A stretch of DNA of 64,000 nucleotides from Salvia splendens (GCF_004379255.2 NC_056032.1:29361322-29425321); one strand, 5' to 3'. Counted from the stretch's first letter, positions 19,872 to 31,393 are shown. Numbers and translations: made by a program. Notes: a model not told the origin generated them from the letters alone.

Positions 19872-22617
19872 ATGGTGTTTGTGAGTTTATATTGGGATGG
19901 GAAAATTATTCAGCTCCCAGGTTTGGGTGTTGCTTATGATCCCCCTCGTGCAAAATCATTTATTATATTGAATGAAAAGATATCTTATTATCAGCTTGTT
20001 TCAATGATATGTGAAAAAATTGGAATTGAGTTGGATGCACATACGATTGATTTAACATGGAGGCATCCTGTGGTTTTTAGTGGAGTAGTGAATTATATAG
20101 CTACACCAGTGGATGATAATTTGTTGGAGTATATGTTTGCTGAAAATCCACGTCAAATTGAACTTTTTATTGAATATACTCATGTTACCACTGCGTTGCA
20201 ATTTGAACCTCCTATCACCAATCATGATGTTGGAACGTCTAGGAGAGATGCTTATCCTAGTTTTGATGTCGGGACATCTAGGAGGGATGATGAATATCAT
20301 AGCTTTGAATTCAACACATCTGGGAGGGATGTTGCTGAACCAGTAGATGTACCAAATGTGACATTTGATGGTTATGATGGTTCAGATGGTTCTGATAATT
20401 GTGATGGTTCAGATGGTTCTGATAATTGTGATGGTGCAGATAATGTTGATGGTGCAGATGGTTCTGACTGTGATGGTTCCGATGGTTCTCAACCAAGTGA
20501 TCCTGATTATAGTGCAGAATCATGTGAAGATTCTACAGACGACGAGACACTTGATATGATGGTTGAGAATTATGTACAACCATCTGTTCGTGGGGAGCAA
20601 TCTGTTCCCGACTATGTGCCTGAAGGGTTACCATTTTTCAGAATCATTACCATGTGAAGGCAGCCGAGGTTACTTTTCAGAAGACCATGGTTTGGTTGAA
20701 GAAGATATGTGGTATTGGGATGAGGATAATCCGAGACATATAGATGTGGGAACAAAATTTGATAGCAAATTGCAATTGAAAACTGCTGTCACATTATGGC
20801 ATGTGGGAACAGGTCGGATGTATGAGGTTATGGATAGTAAATCAAGAAGATGGCATGCAGTTTGTAGGGACCCATTTGGTCCGAAAAGAAAAGGCAGGGA
20901 CCTTGGGCAACGCTACCCATGTAATTGGGAGGTTAAAGCAACGTTTAAGAAACGTGATGGTAGCTGGTCTATCAACTCATGGGTTGATCGTCATTGCTGT
21001 ATGGGAGATCACGATCCAAGTGAACATGTTAATCTTACATCATCCATCATTGCTCTCTGTATTCGAAGTCAAATTGAAAACGATGCTGAATTCAAGCCTT
21101 CTGCAGTACTTACATATATCAAAGATAAATTTCACATGAAAATCAGCTACAAGAAAGCATGGTACGCTCGCAGAAAAGCTATTGAGCTTGTATATGGTGG
21201 GTGGGAGGGATCATTCAGACAACTCCCCAGCTACCTGACTGAGTTGTAAACTCAAAATCAGGGGACAATCGTTGAGTGGTTGCATGACCCTGTATTGAGT
21301 CAAGGTAATACAAAGGTGTTCCGCTACGTATTTTGGGCATTTGGGCCAGCAATAGAGGCGTTCCAAGTAGCAAAGCCGGTCTTATCAGTTGATGGGACCC
21401 ACCTGTGTGGAAGACTGAAAGGAAAATTAGTTGCTGCAGTAGGTTACGATGCAAATAAGAACTGTTTGCCTGTTGCTTTTGCTATTGTTGATGAAGAAAC
21501 AAATGAGAGTTGAAGTTGGTTTTTGAATCTTGTGAGAGTGCATATTATAAAGCATGACCAGGAAGTGTGCATAATAAGTGACAGACATCAAGGCATTATA
21601 AATGCCATGAAGTCTGATGTGTAGAAAGAGGTACCAGTTGGTTATCATCGATACTGTTTAATTCACGTTAGATCGAATGTGTTACAAAGACACAAAGGCC
21701 CCGGAGTAAAGAAATGGGTATGGATAATGGGTGAAGTAATTGAGGAGCGGAGATATTGGACTGCAAGGCGTGAATTAGAAAAGGTGAGTCCAGAAGCTCT
21801 GAGGTACCTAGAAACCACCATAGATAGATCGCAGTGGACTATGGCACACGACCAATTTCGTCGATGGGGTGAGACATCTACTAACATGGCATAGTGTTAT
21901 AACAATGTGTTGTTATCTGCGAGGGAACTCCCAATTACAGCTATCATTGATATTACATTCTGGCGGACCATCAACTGGTTTGTTAACCGAACGACTCTAG
22001 CCAAACAATGTCAGACGCCTTTGACACCGTGGGCTTGGGAGTTATTTCAGAAGAATGACCGTCGAGGGAGACGTCATCATGTTAGGACTACAAGCATAGC
22101 ACGTGGAACTTATGATGTGCTAACCTATCACAGAGGTCCGGGTAGAGGCCATAATATACATGTTGTAGATTACCGTGAAAAGAGATGCTCGTGTGGAAAG
22201 TGGCAGACCTGGAGAATGCCTTGCCCTCACGCTGTTGCGGTGCTGAGAGAACGCAGTGATGACATCTTTAGTCATGTTGATTCACGATACCATACAGATG
22301 TTTGGATTCACCAGTACGCAGGTATGTTGTTTAGATACTTTTTATTCTTACGTTATTATCATGTCTTACAGTTGCAATTTTATGCAGCTGCGTTCCGTCC
22401 ACTGAGACACCAAGATTATTGGTATGAACCTGAATGGACAATGGAATGTTCACCAGCACGGCTACTTCCTCGTTCACGTGGGCGGTACAACAGAAGCAGA
22501 ATACACAACCAAATGGATGAGCGCGAAGAAGATGCACCAAGAGCTCCTCCTCGATGCCGCCTTTGTGGAGAGACCGGCCTCAATAGAAGAAAGTGCACTA
22601 TAGGACGTGTTGTGTAG
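19872..22617 (+). pseudogene. mudrA: MURA-type MULE transposase, decayed
   Basis: Catalyses cut-and-paste transposition of the MULE when intact. The start is taken at ATG 19872, just after an apparent 3' splice site (TTTTGCAG|GTTTA). Order: an N-terminal MuDR domain (MVFVSLYWDG...), an acidic Asp/Ser/Gly linker made of GAT-GGT-TC units (20365-20490), a frameshift near 20640, the plant MuDR domain, the transposase core (VDGTHL near 21390, ISDRH near 21575), a SWIM zinc finger (CSCGKWQTWRMPCPH near 22190) and a C-terminal zinc knuckle whose histidine is replaced (CRLCGETGLNRRKC, near 22552). Likely intron 22322-22387. In-frame stops near 21247, 21511, 21622 and 21892 kill it. Confidence 0.9.
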
Positions 22618-22853
22618 ATCTCAGATGCCGCCTTTGAAATTTATTATGTGTTTGAACCATGTTTAAGACTGAAATGACATTCTTAAGTAATATTGTTTAA
22701 CAAAAATTTCGACAGAGCTTACTTTATTTATTGATCAATCCACCTGTAATAAACAAACAGTACATCTCAGATCAATCAACATATAATAAGTAAACAGTAC
22801 ATCTCAAATCAATCCACCTGTAATAAATAGACAATACACCTAATGATAATATT

Positions 22854-25267
22854 CTACTTAAAGGACGAAGGTGTATATTTACTCGGGCCTTTTCCTCTGT
22901 TGTCATGACTAGACCTTCTACGTGGGAACATACCCAATATTGTCTGAGACAAACTTGGTCTGGAGCGTTCCTTATCGGGACGGGATGTATGTGAACTGCT
23001 ACTAGGCCGATCAAGTTGGACACTACTCCTAGGAGGATCAATATGCTCTCTCCTCGTGAGGCGCTCTATGTAGGCACTACTCCTAGGAGCAACCTCAGCA
23101 TCGGCATCATCATCATCATCATCATCAGCATCATCATCATCATCAGCATCATCATCATCATCATCATCATTTGTCGGAGAGTGCACGATATGGACATCCG
23201 AAAAGAATGAATCCTGTGTAGTAGGATTCCATGGTAGCCCAACTCTATCTAATGGAGTCACCCAACTAGACTGTGGCGCGTCTGACCAAGTAGGAAACCA
23301 ACTAGAGGGATCTGGTGCTGGTGGATTTTGCATTTCGGGCTCAGCAGCAAAATTGTCGATGATTGTATCCAAATCTATGTTGTCATCTGAATTAATATTT
23401 TCTTCATTTGCTGCTTGTGATGACCCTGGCATGTCTTGGGACATTCTGAAATGCCGTGAATAACCATGCCCGCCTGTTCGGATACCTCTCTGACCAACAC
23501 CGCGAGCTCTTCGGATAAACCCCCGGGACATATCCACATCACTGCGCTGTGTGGAAGGTATGACCGTGCGTTCACTCTCACCACACTCGGTGAGGCAGTT
23601 AAGAGCAAGACTGTTAATCTCATGCAACAATCCTACGACGTCTGCTGGGTCAAAACCGCGCGACATATGAAATACACGTGCCAATGTCTCCGCCTGTAAC
23701 AAATAAAACGTGCATATTTAATAACTGTCATACTTTTAAAATGAAACAACAACTATAAAAATACAATACTTACTTGGAGTGTAGATGATGATGCAACAGT
23801 GTTCATCCCTACTTCTGGAAGCCTACCCGGCTGCGTGATATATGTAATGGTAATTTTAAAATACCACTCCATGTATTGTCGAGTTCTCATCACCTGCACG
23901 TGGTCTGCAAGAGGCTCCATGTAATGATTAGTAACGAACTCCGACCTTCTCTCCCAATATTGGATGTAGGCCTTGTTCTGCACAGCCCAGTTCGTCTTAG
24001 CCTTTCCACGACGATTGGTTTTGAAGTGATTTTCATTGAAACCCCAATCACGCAATTCCGGGATGAACGGCGTGCCTCCAAATTGTCTAACCACGCACTC
24101 AGGCTCATGTGTTTCGACAATAGCCCAACAAACCATGTACGTCACAGATCTTCAACTGTTGTTCATCTCGAGGCAGGAGTCTGGCAATTGACGGTCCACG
24201 TAGGGCATCCAAATAAACTACAATAACAAGTTTACATTAAAGTTACCCAAATATATATCAAACATTATTCATTTTACCTGGCTATTTTGGAGTAATGATA
24301 ACTGTTCACGATAATGTCGAACAGAATGTTTGGGGGCTCTGTTTATCATATAGGAGCCAGTCCACCTACAATAAGAAAAGTTGTCAATTTAATATGTTGT
24401 CATTAAATACACAAAAGAGAGGAAACAACAAACTTACATTAATGCACATGGAGTGTTGTTTGTATGTATACGTGCCGATACAAAATTCGGTCTCAAAGTG
24501 GGCATTCTCTCCCACACCCAAAGCTGTAGGAGCACTGTTGGACCTCCAATGTCTGTCCTTTTGCCCATGGACGCCTCACAAAGATTATGGTATAATGTAG
24601 CAAGTGCAGCACTCGCCCAACTAATCATAGAGGCAGCCTCCACATCTCGAATTTGGGTCAACCACATGAGAGGTATCTTACACCCTGAGCCGTCGGGTAA
24701 GATCAACCCTCCCAATAGCACAAGCACAATCATACGTGCCCGTTGAATGTAGGCTTCGTCTTCGAGACCATCTTCTAACGGTTCAATCATTATCCTATGT
24801 ATTAGCGCGGATGCCAAGATACCGTTTTCCTTCATCTCGTTTTGAAGGGGATAGAAGCCCAAGAGCTCTTCACATAAACCCCTCCACCCAGTTTCACAAA
24901 ACCCATTTCCTGTGAAGGGTACTCCATCTACACGTAAAGCCCATAATAGTTGAACGTCTTGTAATGTAATGGTAGTTTCCCCTACGGGAAGATGGAATGT
25001 ATGTGTCTCTGGCCTCCAACGCTCAACCAATGCTGTGATCAAAGCATGATCTACATCCAGAGCCTTACCACAGAAAAGAACTCAACCTAAACCAAATCTA
25101 CAGACATAATCAATCTCGCATCTGTGATGATTATCGATTTCCCAGAAATGTCCCTCAAAGCGCTGAATATTGAAAGAGGTTGTTTCCTCGCCTGCCCACG
25201 CCTTGCGTGATATATGACTGTGCTGATAATGCAATACATAAGGATCTTCTGGTCCATATCGCGACAT
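22854..25267 (-). pseudogene. Plant mobile domain (aminotransferase-like) protein carried by the MULE
   Basis: Related to the plant mobile domain (PMD) family that includes Arabidopsis MAIN and MAIL1, and found in many transposons. Start ATG at 25267 (MSRYGPEDPYVLH). Four exons with clean splice sites: 24438-25267, 24278-24365, 23774-24217 and 22854-23693. PMD blocks: FWEIDNHH, ERWRPETHTFHLPVGE, LQDVQLLWALRVDGVPFTG, ARMIVLVLLGG, then WTGSYMINRAP, TPFIPELRDWGF and YMEWYF. The C-terminal exon is Ser/Pro-rich with an Asp/Ala run from a GAT microsatellite. Defects: an in-frame TGA near 25084 (the relative at 29124-30440 is open there) and a frameshift near 24150-24200. The exon borders fit a once-expressed gene. 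Confidence 0.85.
23099..23169. repeat. Trinucleotide microsatellite (ATC)n in the PMD gene
   Basis: About 70 bp of CAT/ATC with a few GCA interruptions, encoding an aspartate-rich run with alanine interruptions on the minus strand. Confidence 0.9.
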
Positions 25268-25294
25268 CCTAATATAATCAAAATTTAACATGTT

Positions 25295-25700
25295 TAATTA
25301 TAAACCAAATTTTATAAAAAAAAATCTAACTTAATAAATTCAACCAAATTCAATAATTCAAAACCAAAATATCAACCATGTTCAACAAATCAACACCAAA
25401 TTTAACAAATTAACACCATATTCAACCATGTTCAATAATTCAACAATAATTCAACCAAATTCAATAATTCAAAACCAAATTCAATAATTCAACAAAATAT
25501 CAATCACATTCACCAAATTAACACCAAATTCACCTAATTCAACAAAGTAACACCTTATTCGACCGTATTCAAAACTTCAACAAAACATCAACCAAATTGA
25601 ATAATTCAACATCAAATACAACCAATTTCAAGATAAAATCAACCAAATTGAATAATTCATCTCCAAATTCAACCAAATTCAACAAAATACTTTCTACCCC
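25295..25700. repeat. Imperfect tandem repeat (AACCAAATTCAACA-like) upstream of the PMD gene
   Basis: Low-complexity run of CAACCAAATTCAATAATTCAA-like units. The same kind of repeat occupies the same place, next to the PMD start, in the shorter relative at 29740-30080, so it is a structural part of this MULE family. Confidence 0.75.
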
Positions 25701-25774
25701 ATGAACCCTAACTATTATACCTACCTAAAATATACCAATAAAAATCGAAAGTAAGGGTTGAAAGTTACCTAACA

Positions 25775-26229
25775 ACACTTCAAATTGGAATAGGAGAGCT
25801 AAATATCGGATTAGGCTTCGAATTTCGCCGATTTTCGGAAGAATTTCGCTGATTTTCACCGATTTTCGCTGCTGCTTCGCGTTTTGTGGTATGTTCTGCC
25901 TTCTGGACGGATTTTGTGAAGCAAGGGAGACACGCGAGAGCCTGTCGCGTCTTTGCTTTAAACACGCGAGAGGAAGACGCGTCTCTCATTTAATACACGC
26001 GAGAAGAATATGCGTGTTTTATTTAAACACGCGAGAGGAAGATGCGTCTCTCCTTTAATACACGCGAGAGGAATATGCGTGTTTTATTTAAACACGAATT
26101 AGGCTAATGCGTCTATACTTTTAAAACACGCGAGAGCTTCTCACGTCTTTCCTATGTCTGGAAACTTCTTTTTTCATGGTACAAATGGCGGATAAATTTT
26201 GCCATGACGTCCTTTCTTGGAATTTAACC
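25775..26229 (-). repeat. Right TIR of the MULE
   Basis: Inverse of the left TIR: ends GACGTCC..CTTGGAATTTAACC. Contains repeated AAACACGCGAGAGGAAGACG units alternating with TTAATACACGCGAGA. The two TIRs agree well over the outer 80 bp and share subrepeats further in. Confidence 0.8.
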
Positions 26230-27233
26230 TCAATTTCAGCCCTAATCTCTCTATCTCTCTCCCTTCTCTCATCGATATCATCGCGCCTCTTGCTCCAATT
26301 CCGGCTAGTGACGAGCCGCCGCCACCGCCGCCGACTCCAGCGGCTCAAGCGTCGTCGACGGTCAGCACCGCAGCGTCTGCTGCTGTCTCAGAAATCTCGC
26401 CGCAGATCTCCCTCCGCCGGCGCCGTCTTTTCGCCGGTGGAGTCTCTTACTCCTCCGTCTCTTTCCGGCATCTCCGAGGCAGCCGCTATACTGCGAGACA
26501 TACGAGTTTCCTCCGTCCAGCTTCGGCGCCTTCCCGTAGCCACCGCCGCCTCGCTGGTTGTCCGGCTGAAACACCGCTACCCTGGAGTCCTCCACCCCTC
26601 GGCGACATCGGTTCATCACAGGGGGCAGCCCCTCCTCAAGCTAAGTTCAAAATTTCTGTTTCATTTCTTTTACCGATAGCTAAGTTTTACTTATGAGGTT
26701 AAAGGAGTTTAGGTGCTCCATAGTTCTCGTTGTGCCATGTTTGGTCCCTTATTGAAAATCTATGATCAGCCTATCTGTAACACCAGAAGCTTGCTGATGT
26801 GTTATTGTTACTTAAGATTTTAATGATTCACAGGATGAGCAAGAGTGAGAGGTTAGCTTAAAGGAGTTGTTACTGATCTGCTTTGGTTCTTATGATGTGC
26901 TGTTCTATGTGAATGAAATGGAGTTATAAGGAAGGGTGAAGTGATTACCTTGCCCTTTGCAGGCTGACTGAGGTTCTAGCTCCTCGCTGAAACATGATAG
27001 TTTTTCCTACGCATCTTCTTACTTTCACTCTCTCCCTACCCTCTATTCTTTGTCTACTGATTGTGAAGTGGATTTGTGGTGAGGGGGGTATATAAAAGGA
27101 AGCTGTACCTTGTAGTTTGTTGAGATTTTGCAGAATCAAATCTGCAAGTTCCTTGTCTTTTGTTAAGCTGGTTGGCTGTTTCAAGAAGAGTAGTGCAAAG
27201 GGTGTACTCGTGGGATTAAATGGAGCCGTTATA
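26230..27233. other. Host sequence interrupted by the MULE; GC-rich leader-like block
   Basis: Bases 26230-26690 are CT- and CpG-rich and continue directly from 19293 once the MULE is removed. They resemble a transcribed leader or exon, but the open frames (26176-26696) are not convincing as protein. 26700-27233 is ordinary DNA with splice-like TTGCAG sites and, on the minus strand, a TATA-like TTTATATACC near 27090. Probably the remainder of the long-LTR copy B or of an unidentified transcript. Bases 30441-30720 and 41569 on look like more of it. Confidence 0.35.
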
Positions 27234-27538
27234 TGATACGACCCTACGTCGTATCCCGTTTCTCCGGCGTCCTAGCGAAGGATCGGCGGTAGCAAAGAAC
27301 CGGCTGTGCGCGGGAATTCCTCTCCGTCGGGCAGCGCGAGATCTTAGTGAAAGAGAATTTCTCAACACGTTGTTGGACACATAACGATTTTATTGATTTT
27401 CTGAATGAATGCAAATAATAATAATCTATCCCTATTTATAATACTCAAATACTATACCCTAACTTATTGACCAAGATAACAAATATATGGAAGGATTTGG
27501 TGAATCAAAAGATATAACTAAATAATAGCTTCGTATCA
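27234..27538 (-). repeat. 3' LTR of the DEK-carrying element
   Basis: 305 bp; differs from 28778-29082 only at two sites (CCCTACG versus CACTACG, ACACATAACG versus ACACGTAACG). Confidence 0.93.
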
Positions 27539-27568
27539 ACTCCCCCACGGTTAAAATCCACCTTGTCC

Positions 27569-28777
27569 TCAAGGTGGGAACCACAAACCAACGACGAGAG
27601 TTGAAAGCAAAAGCTTTAGCGAGGTGTCTCCTCCGGGATCAAACACATATCGAACAGTTGAATGTCCTCCTTTATCACCTCCAAGAACACTCAGCGCAGT
27701 CTTCTCAGTATCTTTCTTTGCACTTTTCTTAGAGGAACTTTTCCCGTCAACCATATACGTCTCAGGTTCATCTTCATCATCATCCGTACCTTCATCCGAG
27801 TGATGCTCTTCCTGTTCACTTTCTGCTTCACCAACTACGCTGTCATCATCATGATCATCTTCAAGTTGTGAAGATTTACTTTTATCATCATCACCCGTCT
27901 TGCTCTTCTTCCATAGAAGGCTTTGACTTCTTCCCAGATGTAGAATCCAACTTTTGTTTCTTTTTTGATTGTCCAGCAGTCGCATTAGAAGAACTGGGAC
28001 TTTTGCTTGTTGATCCCCTACTCTTCCGCTTCTTACCCTTCTTCTCCTTGTCAGCAAGCAAGCTATCTGTTGTAGCATGTGGAGATTCCAAGAAGTCCAC
28101 CAACACTGTTGTAAGTTCTTCCTTCTTTGTAGAGGTTTTGTTCACAGTGATGTTAAGAACATCACATAAATCCAGCAACTTTCCTCTAACACATTTTTCC
28201 AATTTCTCCTTGACTTTTGTCCTCTGCTTTTCCTCATTCTCAACCCATACAAAACCAGAAAAGAGGCCTATATTTTTCTTAAGGGTGTGAACCTTAGATT
28301 TCTTCCCAACAAGAATAGTGTGGAGAAGCTGTAGGGTCTCATCAGTTTTCCTCTTAGGCAACTTGAATGCCACAGTTGGGATGTCCTTAAGCTGTGTGCC
28401 TTTACCCTTTTCAATTGACAGAGTCTTGGTAGCCGAGGCCCTGGGACTCTCCCCCACGACGAATCTCTCCACCGTTTTCCTCTCCCTTGTTGGCCTCTCA
28501 CTCCTCGGCGATTCCAACTCCATAGCCTCACCTTTTTTATCATTTCTCGATCCCTTCTTCAAATTTTCCCTCTTATTCTCACTCTCTTCCTCCTCCATTT
28601 TCTATCCTGCATCACTTCCATCTTCGCCAATCTTCTCATCATATACCCCGACGAGCCTTTGCAGCGGCATATCGTCGGTCTTCTCGATCTCTTCTATGGC
28701 CTCGTTGTTTGGAACATCAAGATTAGAGCCCCCATTGTGAGCGGCATCGTTGGGAACTTTCTCATCGTAAGTGGAGA
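27569..28777 (-). pseudogene. Captured DEK-domain chromatin protein sequence
   Basis: DEK proteins bind DNA and chromatin in the nucleus. Reading from the 5' LTR: an acidic N-terminal segment in frame with the rest but ended by TAG near 28605; then an ATG frame (27891-28598, 235 residues) with a Lys/Glu-rich head, the conserved DEK block (ERFVVGESPRASATKTLSIE, LQLLHTILVGKKSKVHTLKK, GLFSGFVW) and a SAP-like DNA-binding motif (LLDLCDVLNITVNK..KKEELTTVLVDFL), then Lys/Ser-rich nuclear-localisation-like sequence. A frameshift near 27895 moves the acidic tail (EDDHDDDS..) to another frame (27569-28078). The C-terminal DEK domain appears to be missing. The frame is continuous where plant DEK genes, as I recall, have introns, so it looks cDNA-derived. 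Confidence 0.88.
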
Positions 28778-29082
28778 TGATACGACACTACGTCGTATCC
28801 CGTTTCTCCGGCGTCCTAGCGAAGGATCGGCGGTAGCAAAGAACCGGCTGTGCGCGGGAATTCCTCTCCGTCGGGCAGCGCGAGATCTTAGTGAAAGAGA
28901 ATTTCTCAACACGTTGTTGGACACGTAACGATTTTATTGATTTTCTGAATGAATGCAAATAATAATAATCTATCCCTATTTATAATACTCAAATACTATA
29001 CCCTAACTTATTGACCAAGATAACAAATATATGGAAGGATTTGGTGAATCAAAAGATATAACTAAATAATAGCTTCGTATCA
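28778..29082 (-). repeat. 5' LTR of the DEK-carrying element
   Basis: 305 bp, near-identical partner of 27234-27538. The captured sequence begins immediately inside it. Confidence 0.93.
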
Positions 29083-29123
29083 TTATACTACTTTGTTTTC
29101 TTCTTGCAGCAACCTTTTTTTTC

Positions 29124-30440
29124 GGGAAAATTACACCTTGAGCCCTCAGGTAATGTCAACCCTCCCAATAGCACAAGCACAATCATACGTGCTCGTTGAA
29201 TGTAGGCCTCGTCTTCCAGACCATCTTCTAACGGTTCAATCGACATCCTATGTATTAGAGCCGATGCCAAGATACCATTTTCCTTCATCTCGCTTTGAAG
29301 GGGATAGAAGCCCAACAGTTCATCACATAAACTCCTCCACCCAGATTCACAATACCCATTTCCTGTAAAGGGTACTCCATCTACACGTAGAGCTCATAAT
29401 ACTTGAACGTCTTGTAATGTAACAGTAGCTTCTCCTACAGGAAGATGGAATGTATGTGTCTCTGGCCTCCAACGTTCAACCAAAGTTGTGATCAAAGCAT
29501 GATCTACATCTAGAGCCTTCCCACAGTAAAAAACCCCACCGAAACCAAATCTGCAGACATACTCAATCACGCGTCTGTGATGATTATCTATTTCCCAAAA
29601 ATGGCCCTCAAAGCGCCGAATATTGAAAGGAGTTGTTTCCTCGCCTGCCCACGCCTTGCGAGATATATGACTGTGCTGATAATGCAATACAGAAGGATCT
29701 TCTGGTCCATATCGCGACAACCTAATGTAATCAACAATTAACAACATTCGACACCAAATTCATCACAAATTCAACACCAAATTCATCCCAATTTCAACAC
29801 CAAATTCATCCCAACATGTCTTTCATCACAATTCAATACCAACTTCATCACAAATTCCAACACCAAATTCAACCCAATTTAAACATCAAATTCATCCGAA
29901 CATGTCTTTCATCACAATTCAACACCAAATTCATCACAAATTCATCACAACACCAAACATTCGAAACCTATTTCAACAAAAATTCGACACCAATTTTAAT
30001 ATTTTAACAAAAATTCGCCACCAATTTCAATAATTCGACACCAATTTCAATAATTGACAAATTCAATAATTCAACCAAAAATTTCAAATCATGAACCCTA
30101 AATCTATAATAACCAACTAAAATCGAAATTTAGGGTAAAATCTTACCTAACAACGCTTAAAAGAGGAATTGGGAGCAGCTATATGTCGGATTCACTTCGA
30201 TTTTCGTCGGCTAGATGAGGATTTCGCAGCTTATCGCCGTGCAGAGAGGGGGAGCGCTGGGAATGAGGAAGAGGGCAGAAGCCTCGCAATTTCATTCATT
30301 TAAACACGCATGAGCAAATCGCGTGTATAAATTCAAACACGCATGAGCAACTCGCGTCTTTCCCCTCTCTGGAAACTTTTTTTTTGCGGGAACAAATGAC
30401 GGATACTACCTCCCAGGAGGTACTTTCGTGGAATTTTCCC
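29124..30440. mobile_element. Deletion derivative of a PMD-carrying MULE
   Basis: The right end (30230-30440) has the TIR features of the large MULE in the same order: CACGC/CGCGT subrepeats, GGAAACTTTTTTTT, ACAAATGACGGATA, then GTGGAATTTTCCC. The left end keeps only GGGAAAATT before jumping into the PMD coding sequence. Flanks TTTTTTTTC and ATATTCCTA do not match, so the left side is probably secondarily broken. A relative of the MULE at 19303, not a copy of it. Confidence 0.7.
29140..29747 (-). pseudogene. Plant mobile domain gene fragment
   Basis: Homologous to exon 1 of the PMD gene at 22854-25267 (SRYGPEDPSVLHYQHSHISR, FWEIDNHHRR, ERWRPETHTFHLPVGE, ALIHRMSIEPLEDGLEDEAY). It is open where the larger copy has a stop near 25084, but has its own TGA/TAG-type stop after LQDVQVL (near 29394) and ends abruptly after LLGGLTLPEG at the element's left boundary. 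Not functional. Confidence 0.85.
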
Positions 30441-30720
30441 ATATTCCTAGACTTAAACATAGGATTATGAATTAATTTGTTGTTTGTTGGGGAGGGTTCG
30501 ATATCATTTGAAGGAAGCTCGTATAAGCATGGGATCTCTTCCTTATGTTATGTGTAATTGCTAACTACTGATTCCGAATGAAACAAAAAGTGGCAGGTTG
30601 CCTTTAATTTCTAGTGTCTCTTCATGGATGAACTTGTTGGCTAATGCATAACTTGTAGTTTCAAGTTGCTAACTCATGTACTTAAGCATACTGCCCTTTT
30701 TTAAGTATTCTTTTGTGGAG

Positions 30721-31381
30721 TGATGATTGGGCGAATTTTTGATGGTAACAAATGCGGATAAAAGAAAATATAGATCACGACACAAGGAATTACGTGGTTC
30801 GATTTACTGAGGTAAATCTACGTCCACGGGAAGAAAGGAGGGCAAGATTGTATTGCTTGATCTGGTTTACAGCTTACAAATACAGACTTGCTATATGATA
30901 TTTGATGTTTAGAGAGCTTCTTCTTCCTCCTAGTCTATCTGATCTAAGTTCTATTTATACATTGAACTAAGATCGTGGCTTGCATCACCACTAACTAAGT
31001 CGTGGCTTACATCACCACTAACTAGGTTGTGGATGTCGTGGAGGTCATGAGATCCTGCATGGGTCCATTATCTCTTTGTTTGGTCCGCTATCCTGCATGA
31101 GATCCTGCGTGAGTTGACACCACTAAATAGATCGTGTAGTGGAGGTCGTGGAGGTTCTGCATGAGTCCACTATCTCCCAGTTCGGTCGAATACTGAGACC
31201 GAACTGCTGAACTATTGCCGAGCAGCTTTTGCCGATCTGAGAGTAGAGCTTGATTGGTCGGCTTTTACCGAGCTGTAGGCTGGGGCCGAACTCTTTGGTA
31301 ATGCCGAACTGATACTCTTCCTTGGGCTTTGGGCTGATGGGCCGTCACTGCTATTGGGCTTGTTTAGTACGTACCCCATCA
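30721..31381 (-). repeat. 3' LTR of the gypsy element
   Basis: 661 bp, TGATGATTGG..ACCCCATCA on the plus strand, near-identical to 40908-41568. Confidence 0.95.
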
Positions 31382-31393
31382 CTACCCCCCCGA
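31382..31393 (-). other. Polypurine tract of the gypsy element
   Basis: CGGGGGGGTAG on the minus strand abuts the 3' LTR and would prime plus-strand DNA synthesis. Confidence 0.8.

Larger units (their letters stand above)
19303..26229. mobile_element. MULE with MURA transposase and plant-mobile-domain gene, 6.9 kb
   Basis: Perfect 9-bp target duplication TCAATTTCA at 19294-19302 and 26230-26238, diagnostic of Mutator-like elements. Long terminal inverted repeats (19303-about 19640; about 25775-26229) share AAATTCCAAGAAA and TTTATCCGCCATTTGTACC. The interior holds a decayed mudrA on the plus strand and a plant-mobile-domain gene on the minus strand, in convergent order. Both genes carry stops or frameshifts, so this copy is probably not autonomous. 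Confidence 0.93.
27234..29082 (-). mobile_element. Young LTR element carrying a DEK gene sequence, 1849 bp
   Basis: Two 305-bp LTRs (27234-27538, 28778-29082; TGATACGA..TCGTATCA) differ at only two positions. The target duplication TTATA is perfect (27229-27233, 29083-29087). A purine tract (GTGGGGGAG, minus strand) precedes the 3' LTR at 27539-27550. The 1.24-kb interior has no gag or pol; instead it encodes a DEK-like chromatin protein on the same strand. I find no canonical primer-binding site next to the 5' LTR. It must have been mobilised by proteins from another element. Confidence 0.9.

Noticed and set aside
20052..20559. Overlapping open frames opposite and alongside mudrA (His/Asn-rich and Val/Met-rich)
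   Set aside because: Shadows of the GAT-GGT-TC repeat in mudrA.
26176..26696. Two overlapping 160-codon frames, Ser/Arg/Pro-rich
   Set aside because: The first crosses the MULE border, so it cannot be an old gene; the second begins inside the MULE too. Composition follows the CT/CG-rich DNA. Recorded as leader-like sequence only.
28318..28740. 140-codon plus-strand frame in the DEK element
   Set aside because: Antisense shadow of the DEK sequence, which has clear homology on the minus strand.
29115..30449. 9-bp target duplication for the smaller MULE
   Set aside because: The flanks TTTTTTTTC and ATATTCCTA do not match, so no duplication is claimed.
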